A stretch of 54,584 nucleotides of DNA from an uncultured Bacteroidota bacterium (lineage in GTDB: Bacteria > Bacteroidota > Bacteroidia > Chitinophagales > Chitinophagaceae), in contig CAJBRT010000215.1 of the NCBI GenBank assembly GCA_903958045.1, positions 1 through 54,584 on the forward strand, in the 5' to 3' direction. Shown piece after piece: positions 1 to 8,277 of the stretch. Numbering within the stretch: the first letter of the stretch is position 1; every line of letters starts with the position of its first letter. The notes under the pieces are model-generated. The model saw only the letters and a list, made by a program, of their open reading frames with translations, was not told where the DNA came from and did not search any database. The translations under genes and the position numbers were made by a program.

Positions 1-2
1 AC

Positions 3-116
3 ACCGTAATTGGTGTAAACAATGCACAAACACGTAAATCTTTTGGAATCACAGATTTGTGGGCTATCAGAAAAAATGTAAAGCCTACACGGGCTGGATC
101 GAATAGAAACTTCTAA
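3..116 (+). CDS. C-terminal end of a CDS truncated by the window edge (…TVIGVNNAQTRKSFGITDLWAIRKNVKPTRAGSNRNF*), product unknown
   Basis: Open frame from the window edge to TAA at 114-116, followed immediately by a terminator-like hairpin. Confidence 0.5.
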   Translation, partial: TVIGVNNAQTRKSFGITDLWAIRKNVKPTRAGSNRNF

Positions 117-122
117 AAAATA

Positions 123-152
123 AAAAGGGCCTCATGCAAATGATGCCCTTTT
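123..152. terminator. Terminator hairpin AAAAGGGC…GCCCTTTT, possibly bidirectional between the partial upstream gene and dnaG
   Basis: Inverted repeat aaaagggc/gccctttt flanked by A- and T-rich sequence, between convergent genes. Confidence 0.6.
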
Positions 153-175
153 CATTTATGTTTTTATTTATGCTT

Positions 176-2101
176 TTATTTAAGGATGACCGTGCCAATT
201 TTTTTGGTGATCTCTCTTTCAATGTCTTTGAGGTGTTTGTGTAATTCTATCAGCCTCATCTGTTCTTCAAAACCGGCATGTTCCATGTCAATTTGGTTTT
301 GGTCAAACATCTTTTTAATTTTTCGAAGTTTAAAATAGTTGACACTCATGGTAACATCTTCCATCGAAGTGTCTCTATTAACAATATTCATTCCTTCTAA
401 AATAGTATCCCATTTTAAACTTAATTCATGTGGTGAAACAGTTAAGTTAACCACTAGGTTTCTGATATTTTCATCGTCGTGGTAGAGTAGGGTTTTAGAG
501 GTAGGTTCCATCCCTTTGTCATACCAGCTTTTATAGATTTGGTAGAGGTTCAAATACTGCTCATTGTCAAAATCAAACTGCTCCAATTCTTCATAAATAA
601 AATCGGCCATTGTTTTATGGTCGTCAAATTTTAGAAGACCGTAATCGAGAAGTACGCGTATTAAATTCTTTTCATAAATATCATCTTGGTTAATGAGTGC
701 GGCACCTTCATCAAAACCCGTTTCCTGAGTACCTTCTAAAATTTGTTGCGCTTCTTCGAAAGGCATTTTCTTTTCCTGCTTAACTAAAATGTCACGCTTA
801 AATTTGTTAACAAGATTGGTAAGGCCCGTTTCGTCAATGCGCAGTAGACTCGCACACTTTCTAATATAATCTTGCTGCTTGGTAAAATCTTCGGCCTTGT
901 TTATTTTACTCAGTGTTTCTGCTATTTGATTAACAACAGTGCTTTTTTTACTTACATCTCCGCCAGCTTCTTGAAGCATGACTTCAAGCTGAAATAATAT
1001 AAAGTCTTTTTTAGCAGTGGCTACAAATTCTTTAAAAGCCGTGGTGCCCACTTTGTTCACGTAACTATCCGGATCTTCGTTATCTGGTATGAGTACGAGT
1101 CTTACATTTAGGCCTTCTTCGAGTGCCATGTCAAGTCCACGAAGCGCTGCTTTTACACCCGCGCTATCACCATCATAAATAATGGTTAGGTTTTGGGTGT
1201 ATTTTTTAATTAAGCGTAATTGCTCGGTAGTAAGTGAAGTACCACCACTCGCTACCACGTTTTCGATACCAGCTTGATGTAGGCTTACCACGTCGGTGTA
1301 TCCTTCTACGAGTAAACACTCATCTGCTTTATCGATGGCCATTCTGGCAAAGTAAGAGCCGTATAAAATTTTACTTTTACTGTATACTTCGTTTTCGGGG
1401 GTATTGATGTATTTAGGGCCTTTGTCTGATTTGCCAATAACACGCGCCCCAAAGCCAATTACTTTTCCGGTATTTCCATGAATGGGAAAAATAATTCGAC
1501 CTCTATAATTGTCTACAAGTTCATCGCCGTTTCTGTTTGCAACAAGTCCTGTTTTTGGAAGGAGCGTTGGATTAAATTGATTGGCTAGTAATGCAGATGT
1601 AAGTGCTGTTCTATTTTCTGGATTGTAACCAATCTGAAATTTTTCGATGATCTCTTTTCTAAATCCTCGCTCTTGTAAATAGGAGAGTGCAATATTTTTT
1701 CCTTCCTCCGATTCTAGTAATTGCTCACTAAAAAACTTTTGCGCAAAATGATTGATCGCATATAAGCTATCAGAAGTTTGAACCAGCATTTTTTGTTCGG
1801 GAGAAGTTTCTGTTTCTTCAATTTCAATATTGTATCTAGCAGCGAGCCATCTTAATGCTTCTACATAACTATACTTTTCATGCTCCATTAAAAAAGTAAT
1901 GGAGTTGCCACTTTTACCACAACCAAAACATTTGTAAATTTCTTTTACAGGAGATACGGTAAACGATGGAGATTTTTCGTTGTGAAAGGGACAGTTGCCT
2001 AAATAATTGGTGCCACGTTTTTTGAGTTTCACAAACTCCCCAACAATATCAATAATATCGATGCGGCTGGTAATTTGTTGTATGGTACTTGGTGAAATCA
2101 T
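176..2101 (-). CDS. dnaG: DNA primase DnaG
   Basis: N-terminal CHC2 zinc finger (CPFHNEKSPSF…CFGCGKSG) and Toprim core (LLVEGYTDVVSLHQAG…YDGDSAGVKAALRG). The ORF track starts at a GTG (2110); the ATG is at 2101. Confidence 0.97.
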   Translation of the reverse strand: MISPSTIQQITSRIDIIDIVGEFVKLKKRGTNYLGNCPFHNEKSPSFTVSPVKEIYKCFGCGKSGNSITFLMEHEKYSYVEALRWLAARYNIEIEETETSPEQKMLVQTSDSLYAINHFAQKFFSEQLLESEEGKNIALSYLQERGFRKEIIEKFQIGYNPENRTALTSALLANQFNPTLLPKTGLVANRNGDELVDNYRGRIIFPIHGNTGKVIGFGARVIGKSDKGPKYINTPENEVYSKSKILYGSYFARMAIDKADECLLVEGYTDVVSLHQAGIENVVASGGTSLTTEQLRLIKKYTQNLTIIYDGDSAGVKAALRGLDMALEEGLNVRLVLIPDNEDPDSYVNKVGTTAFKEFVATAKKDFILFQLEVMLQEAGGDVSKKSTVVNQIAETLSKINKAEDFTKQQDYIRKCASLLRIDETGLTNLVNKFKRDILVKQEKKMPFEEAQQILEGTQETGFDEGAALINQDDIYEKNLIRVLLDYGLLKFDDHKTMADFIYEELEQFDFDNEQYLNLYQIYKSWYDKGMEPTSKTLLYHDDENIRNLVVNLTVSPHELSLKWDTILEGMNIVNRDTSMEDVTMSVNYFKLRKIKKMFDQNQIDMEHAGFEEQMRLIELHKHLKDIEREITKKIGTVILK

Positions 2102-2139
2102 TAAGGTCACGAAGTTAATAGAAACAAAGAAATACGCGA

Positions 2140-2147
2140 CAAATATA
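2140..2147 (-). promoter_or_regulatory. Bacteroidota -7 element TATATTTG upstream of dnaG
   Basis: Matches TAnnTTTG about 39 bp upstream of the dnaG ATG. Confidence 0.5.
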
Positions 2148-2251
2148 CATTTTGCATTATAAATATTTATTATATGAAAAAGGTATAAACCTTAAAAAAC
2201 GCCCATTTACCGAATAATAACCCAAAATGATACTATTTTATCCCGAATGCC

Positions 2252-2260
2252 TGTGCATAA
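2252..2260 (-). promoter_or_regulatory. DnaA-box-like sequence (TTATGCACA on the minus strand)
   Basis: TGTGCATAA on the plus strand, matching TTATnCACA, in the dnaG/susC intergenic region. Confidence 0.3.
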
Positions 2261-2391
2261 CTAGGTTTTTCACCTAAATAGTTCTTGAAATATGCCCAAG
2301 AAATTTTAACATTGCGTTGGTTATTTCGGCATTTACATGAAAATTAAACGCCTTGATAATCAATCATTGTTCATAGAAACCAAAAACCTGT

Positions 2392-5300
2392 ATGAGAAAA
2401 ATTGCTTCTTTGATGAAAGTAGTTACGTTACTACTTCTCATTTTCTCGTTACCATCTATGGCGCAGAGTCAAAATGTCTCTGGTAAAGTTTTAGATGCCG
2501 ACAAAAAAACACCACTACAAGGTGTAACTGTAAAAGTGTTAGGTACTACATCTACCACACAGTCAAATGAAAAAGGTGAGTTCACCATTAAAGCAAATAA
2601 GGGTCAAACCTTACTTGTGAGTTACATTGGTTATGATGGCCAGCGTGTAACTGTAAATGGTGCAACAGTATCTATTTCTATGCGCTCATCTGTATCAGAA
2701 CTTGAAGAAGTTACTGTTGCGATGGACATTAAGAAAAAACCAAGAGACCTTGGTTACTCTGCGCAAACTGTAAAAGGTGATGAAGTAAAAGAAACACAAC
2801 GTGAAAACTTTTTAAATGGATTGCAAGGTAGAATTGCGGGTGCAACAATCACTGCAACATCTGGTGTACCAGGTGCATCTTCTACCATCGTATTAAGAGG
2901 TTTTAACTCTATGTCTTTGAACAACCAACCGTTATTTGTGGTGGATGGTATCATTATTGAAAATGATGCAATCAACGCGGTAGAAACCGTTCCGGGTGCT
3001 GCTGGTCAAAACAACACATCTAATGACTTTACAAACCGTATTGCGGATTTAAACCCGAACGATATCGAAAGTGTTACCGTTCTTAAAGGGCCAGAAGCAA
3101 CCGTACTATATGGTAGTTCTGCAAGTAATGGTGCGATCATCATTACTACTAAAAAAGCAAAGATTACTGCTGGTAAAAAATTAAATGTTAGCTACGATAA
3201 TAGTTTCCGTTTTCAATCGCTTGGCAATGTACCTTCTATTTATACTGGATTCCAACAAGGGTCTAATGGTATAGCTAGTGCGGGAACTTTTTCTGCATTT
3301 GGTCCTGCAATGACTGCAGATATTCCTGTTTATGATAACATAGGAAATTTCTTCAACAATTCTGCAGGTACTACACACAACTTAAGTGCTGATTTTGGAA
3401 CTGCTAAATCTAGCTACCGTGCAAGTGGATCTTTTTATGATCAAACTGGGGTAGTGCCAAACACAAGATTAACTAGAACCAACTTAAGACTTACCAATAC
3501 CACTAAGATTACCAAAAATTTAGAAGTAACACCATCTATTGCATACAGTAATAGTATCAATGACAAAGCAATGAAAGGTGCGGGTGGTTATTTGCTGAAT
3601 TTATTTATGTGGCCTGTTACAGACAATGCTGTAAATTATTTATTGCCAAATGGTAATAAGCGTTATTTGATTGCTAACAACAATACAGCTGAAGATGCAT
3701 ATTTAGGTACAGTTGCTGAAACGGACAATCCGTTTTTTGCTGTTAACAGAAATGAATCACAAGATAAAACAGATAACTACACGGCTAATTTATCTATCAA
3801 CTACAATCCTTTAAAGTGGTTGTCAATTGCTGGTCGTTTTGGTTACAATTATTATGAAACCTCTGGTTTCCAATACCGTGATCCAGAATCTGCTTCGCAA
3901 TCTTCAATGGCTAACAAAGGTCAATTAGATAACTACTGGGTTAAAGCTGGTAACTACAACCATACAATCACCGCTACTGCTAAAAAAACTTTTGGCAAAT
4001 TTAATGCGCGTGTAACAGTTGGTACAAGATGGGCTGAAACCAAATCAGAAAGATTTGGTATTTCTGGAACACAAGATAGTATCAGAAGTTTTGATAGCTC
4101 TGCAACAGGTGTTGCTACTAGATCTCGTTTGAGTAGAACCACTTTATATGGTAACAATCAGTGGAACGAAATTAGAACTATGCAAATAGCTGGTTTTACT
4201 GAAGCTACTATTAGTTATAACAACCTTGTTTTCTTAACAGGTTCAATGGCGTTTGAATCTTCTTCAGTATTACCAAAAGCAAATAGAAATTACTCTTACC
4301 CTGGTGGAAACATCAGTATCATCATGAGTGACATCTTCCCTAAATTAAAAGGAGGATTGCTAAGCTATTGGAAAATCAGAAGTTCACTAGCACAAACAGC
4401 AAGGCTTCCAAACGCATATGCCAACCAGTCTAACTTTGTGCCAACAATGACGAGTGCTTTAACACCGCCAACAAGCCCTAGTGGACTTATCAACGTGCCT
4501 TTACAATATTCGTTTTATAACGCTAACCCTTACTTACGTCCAGAGCGTCAGCAAACTTACGAGGTAGGTACTGAGTTCAGAATGTTTGGTGATGTGTTAA
4601 CCGTTGATGCGGCTTATTATAATACATTAGCACTTGATCAAATTGCGCAAGGCTTTAGAGCATCATACGGTACAGGATTTGTACTAAATACTGCTAACAA
4701 CTCTAGCGTTCGTAACCAAGGTGTGGAACTTTCAATTGGTGTTAAATTAATTCGTAAGAAAGACTTTGATTGGAATATCCAATTCAACGTAAACCACATG
4801 TGGAACAAAGTACTTGCAATCCCAATGCCTATTGATATTGCTGGTGCCGATTACTACGATGCATCTACTTGGTTATATTCGAATGCAAGAGGTGGTTTAA
4901 GACCTGGTTACTCTACAGGCACCATCACAAGCTTTGGTTACAGAAGACAAGATTTATCTGCTCCTGGCCCTAACGGTTTATCAAAAAATGATGGTGAAGT
5001 TTTAATTTCTCCAACAACTGGTTTACCAATCAATGATGGTGTTTTCAGAGTAAGAGGTGACCGTACTGTTGGTTTAACAGTAGGTACAATCAACCGTATT
5101 CGTTACAAGAACTTAAGCTTATCATTTTTATGGGATTTGAGACTTGGTGGTGATATCTTTAATGCAACAGGTATGTACTTAACTACGCTTGGTAAATCTG
5201 CTAAATCAGCAGATCGTATGACGCCAAGAGTCGTGTCTGGTATTTTACAAGATGGTTTAGAAAATACAGCTACACCAACGCGTAACACTATTTTAGTAAC

Positions 5301-5664
5301 ACCATATTATAATAACTTGTATTACAGTTCTAGTAACATGCCTGAAGAAGATTACATGGAGCGCAATATCAAAGCATTCCGCTTACGTGACATCTCTTTA
5401 AGTTATACCATTCCTTCTAAAGCACTTGTAAACAATGCTGGAAAAAACATGGAATATCCTGGCTTACTTGATTATGTAAATTTCAAATCACTTAGTTTGT
5501 TTGTAACCATGAATGATTTATTCTTATTTACAAACTATTCTGGTGCTGATCCTGCTGCGAACGGTGGTAACGCTTCACTTAGAGGTGTTGGTGCAGTTGG
5601 TTTCGATTATGGAAACATTGCTGCTCCACTTAGCTTCAATGCTGGAATTAGAGTAGGATTTTAA
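2392..5664 (+). CDS. SusC/RagA-family TonB-linked outer membrane protein
   Basis: Signal peptide, carboxypeptidase-D-like N-terminal domain (VSGKVLDADKKTPLQGVTVKVLGT), plug (LQGRIAGATITATSGVPGASSTIVLRGFNSMSLNNQPLFVVDGI) and barrel; SusD-like gene follows. Confidence 0.95.
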   Translation: MRKIASLMKVVTLLLLIFSLPSMAQSQNVSGKVLDADKKTPLQGVTVKVLGTTSTTQSNEKGEFTIKANKGQTLLVSYIGYDGQRVTVNGATVSISMRSSVSELEEVTVAMDIKKKPRDLGYSAQTVKGDEVKETQRENFLNGLQGRIAGATITATSGVPGASSTIVLRGFNSMSLNNQPLFVVDGIIIENDAINAVETVPGAAGQNNTSNDFTNRIADLNPNDIESVTVLKGPEATVLYGSSASNGAIIITTKKAKITAGKKLNVSYDNSFRFQSLGNVPSIYTGFQQGSNGIASAGTFSAFGPAMTADIPVYDNIGNFFNNSAGTTHNLSADFGTAKSSYRASGSFYDQTGVVPNTRLTRTNLRLTNTTKITKNLEVTPSIAYSNSINDKAMKGAGGYLLNLFMWPVTDNAVNYLLPNGNKRYLIANNNTAEDAYLGTVAETDNPFFAVNRNESQDKTDNYTANLSINYNPLKWLSIAGRFGYNYYETSGFQYRDPESASQSSMANKGQLDNYWVKAGNYNHTITATAKKTFGKFNARVTVGTRWAETKSERFGISGTQDSIRSFDSSATGVATRSRLSRTTLYGNNQWNEIRTMQIAGFTEATISYNNLVFLTGSMAFESSSVLPKANRNYSYPGGNISIIMSDIFPKLKGGLLSYWKIRSSLAQTARLPNAYANQSNFVPTMTSALTPPTSPSGLINVPLQYSFYNANPYLRPERQQTYEVGTEFRMFGDVLTVDAAYYNTLALDQIAQGFRASYGTGFVLNTANNSSVRNQGVELSIGVKLIRKKDFDWNIQFNVNHMWNKVLAIPMPIDIAGADYYDASTWLYSNARGGLRPGYSTGTITSFGYRRQDLSAPGPNGLSKNDGEVLISPTTGLPINDGVFRVRGDRTVGLTVGTINRIRYKNLSLSFLWDLRLGGDIFNATGMYLTTLGKSAKSADRMTPRVVSGILQDGLENTATPTRNTILVTPYYNNLYYSSSNMPEEDYMERNIKAFRLRDISLSYTIPSKALVNNAGKNMEYPGLLDYVNFKSLSLFVTMNDLFLFTNYSGADPAANGGNASLRGVGAVGFDYGNIAAPLSFNAGIRVGF

Positions 5665-5676
5665 CTTGTAAAAAAA

Positions 5677-7350
5677 ATGATTATGAAAAATAAAAAGCAC
5701 ATACATTATTTTATTGCAGTAACACTGGCATTAGTTGGTATAGCTAATTTACAGTCATGCAGTAAAAAATTAGACGATGCTTACTTAAACCCTAACAACC
5801 CTGTTGAAGGGGCTATAGAAGCCATATTACCCAACGTTATTAATCAAATGACATCAACTGCAGCACCCCCAACGGGTGGTGGTGGTGGATCTTATGGTCC
5901 AGTTACTGACGCAGTAAACTTAGCAAAATACATTCAGTGGTGGCATACCAACAGTGCAAGTAATTCCTATGATCAGCTAGGTGGTGTTTTCGCAACTGCC
6001 TCAGACGTTACGGGTAACGTTTGGGCGATGCATTATTATGGAATTGGCCCAAATGCTAAATACATCATTTCTAGAGGTACTGAGCAAAAAAAATGGGATT
6101 ATGTAGGTGTTGCTACAGCCATTTTTGCATGGAGCTGGTTGGTTACCACAGAGCAGTATGGTGAGGTAATTATGCGTCAAGCATTTGATACCGAGCGCCA
6201 ACAGTTTGATTATGATAGCCAAGCAGATGTATATGATTCTGTTAGAGTGATGTGCGATAACGCCATTGCATTGTTAAATAGAACTGATGGTGCAGTAAGC
6301 GCTACCAACCTTAAATATGGTGATAACTATTTTTACGGCGGTGACGTAAACAAATGGAAAAAGTTTGTGTATGCGGTAAAGGCTAAAACCTTTGCTCACT
6401 TAAGCAACAAAGCTATTTATGCCAGCAAAAACTATGCAGATTCTGTTATCAAATATTCTGACATGTCTGTTGTAACCAATGCAGATAATGCAGTTCAAAA
6501 ATGGGTTGGTGGTAATTTTAGTGGTACCAATAACTTCTTTGGTCCATATCGTAACAACATAGCTACACTTCGTCAGTCTTCATTTATTGCAAATTTATTA
6601 ACTGGAGTAAATACAGAATCTCCATTTACAGGGGTTTTTGATCCACGTACGCCGTATTTGATCAATGAAAATCCGAATGGTACATTTAAAGGTGTTCTGC
6701 CAGGTCAGGGAGCTACTGGACTCGGTACCGCAGATCAGCCAAGAAACTACTGGCGCGCACTCTATTCTTCCACAAGTGTTACTGCCGATTCTGGTCGCTA
6801 CATTTTTAACAACCTAGCACCATTCCCGCTTTTAACAGCTTCGGAAGTATTATTTACAAAAGCAGAAGCTGCTTTACGTAAAGGAGATAAAGCGTTAGCA
6901 TTGTCTACGTATAAACGAGCAATTGAATTGAATTTTGAAATGCTAATTACGCAGTATCAATCTCGTATTCCTTGGGCAAGTTTAATTACGCCAGCATCTC
7001 AGGCTGCGTATTTAACCAATCCTAAAGTGATGCCTGCCGATGCAAATGGTTTAACACTTTCGCACATAATGCTTCAAAAGTACATTGCACTTTATGGTTA
7101 TGGATTTAGCGAAACTTGGACTGATATGCGTAGGTTTAGGTATATCGATTTAGATCCGGCTACTGGAAAAAAAGTATATGCAGGATTTACATTGCCAACA
7201 ACACTGAATATTTACAATGCTGGTAAACTTCCTTACAGATGTCGTCCACGTTACAACTCAGAATATTTATACAATATTCCTGCATTGCAAAAAATTGGTG
7301 CATTGGCATCTGATTACCATACCAAAGAACAGTGGTTCATGCAACCATAA
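5677..7350 (+). CDS. SusD/RagB-family lipoprotein (SusD-like_2 type)
   Basis: Lipobox (LQSCSKKLDDAY), position right after susC, C-terminal region typical of SusD-like proteins. Confidence 0.88.
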   Translation: MIMKNKKHIHYFIAVTLALVGIANLQSCSKKLDDAYLNPNNPVEGAIEAILPNVINQMTSTAAPPTGGGGGSYGPVTDAVNLAKYIQWWHTNSASNSYDQLGGVFATASDVTGNVWAMHYYGIGPNAKYIISRGTEQKKWDYVGVATAIFAWSWLVTTEQYGEVIMRQAFDTERQQFDYDSQADVYDSVRVMCDNAIALLNRTDGAVSATNLKYGDNYFYGGDVNKWKKFVYAVKAKTFAHLSNKAIYASKNYADSVIKYSDMSVVTNADNAVQKWVGGNFSGTNNFFGPYRNNIATLRQSSFIANLLTGVNTESPFTGVFDPRTPYLINENPNGTFKGVLPGQGATGLGTADQPRNYWRALYSSTSVTADSGRYIFNNLAPFPLLTASEVLFTKAEAALRKGDKALALSTYKRAIELNFEMLITQYQSRIPWASLITPASQAAYLTNPKVMPADANGLTLSHIMLQKYIALYGYGFSETWTDMRRFRYIDLDPATGKKVYAGFTLPTTLNIYNAGKLPYRCRPRYNSEYLYNIPALQKIGALASDYHTKEQWFMQP

Positions 7351-7373
7351 TCTTAACGCAAAAAAAGTAAGAG

Positions 7374-8183
7374 ATGAAAAAAATAATTAATTATACAATG
7401 GCTTTGGTTGCCTTATTTGTATTTGCTTCTTGCAAAAAAAATACAGGCGTTACCAATCAGCCTTATGATACTTATGGCACGCCAGCCAACAAGGGTCAAT
7501 TAAAAGTAAACCTAGCGTTTGCTTATGCAGTTGATTACGCAAACTTGCGTATCAAATTAAATGGCGCTTACGTTAGTAATTTATTGCAATCACGTACACC
7601 TTTTCCGGGTGGTGGTTACAATACCCGTGGTAGTAACTTTGCACTTTACATGAGTGTGCCTTTAGGAAGCAATGCAGTTTCTATTGTTATGCCTAAAGTA
7701 AATACCAATACAGACTCTGTGGTATTGTTTAGCACCAACGTAAACATTACAGACAATACGCCGCAAACACTTCATTTAACAGATACCGCTGCTAATATGA
7801 AGTCGGTACTTGTTAAAAACAATATCGTTGGTATTGCAGATGGTATGTGCAGATTCAATTTTGTACACTTAATGCCAAATGTTCCTGCCGTAGATTTATA
7901 CCTTAATGGTATTTTAATGAAGGCGAATATTCCTTATTTAGGAAATTCAGGCGCTATAGATATTCCGGTTGGTATTAATGCACCTGGCTTTGTTTCAGGT
8001 ACAACTACAACATGGGCTATTCGTGCAGCAGGAGCAACTTCTACATCTGCAGCACTAGTAAGTTATGCTAGTGCCAATGGACTACAAAGTGGTGTTGCGC
8101 TTACTGGATTTAGCATGGGCTACTCAGCTGCCACAGGAGCAAGACTACCTTATTTGGCTTTAACGCTTGATAGAAACAAATAG
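7374..8183 (+). CDS. DUF4397-like lipoprotein
   Basis: Lipobox (FVFASCKKN) and FVHLMPNVPAVDLYLNG…IPYL segment typical of DUF4397; same operon as SusC/D. Confidence 0.7.
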   Translation: MKKIINYTMALVALFVFASCKKNTGVTNQPYDTYGTPANKGQLKVNLAFAYAVDYANLRIKLNGAYVSNLLQSRTPFPGGGYNTRGSNFALYMSVPLGSNAVSIVMPKVNTNTDSVVLFSTNVNITDNTPQTLHLTDTAANMKSVLVKNNIVGIADGMCRFNFVHLMPNVPAVDLYLNGILMKANIPYLGNSGAIDIPVGINAPGFVSGTTTTWAIRAAGATSTSAALVSYASANGLQSGVALTGFSMGYSAATGARLPYLALTLDRNK

Positions 8184-8200
8184 TCAGTTATCATACTTTT

Positions 8201-8239
8201 AAATAGGGCGAAAAATTATATTTTTCGCCCTATTTTTTT
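8201..8239 (+). terminator. Rho-independent terminator of the SusCD-DUF4397 operon
   Basis: Perfect 15-bp stem AAATAGGGCGAAAAA-TTATA-TTTTTCGCCCTATTT followed by a T run. Confidence 0.9.
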
Positions 8240-8264
8240 AACAAAGTTTGCGTCAATAGTTTTG

Positions 8265-8272
8265 TAAATTTG
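8265..8272 (+). promoter_or_regulatory. -7 element TAAATTTG directly upstream of the MG2/plug gene
   Basis: Matches TAnnTTTG, 5 nt before the ATG at 8278. Confidence 0.5.
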
Positions 8273-8277
8273 TAGTC

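Noticed and set aside
2180-2276. Small dyads AAGGT-ATAA-ACCTT and TAGGT-TTTTC-ACCTA between dnaG and susC
   Set aside because: 5-bp stems in AT-rich DNA are expected by chance; no riboswitch-like architecture recognised.
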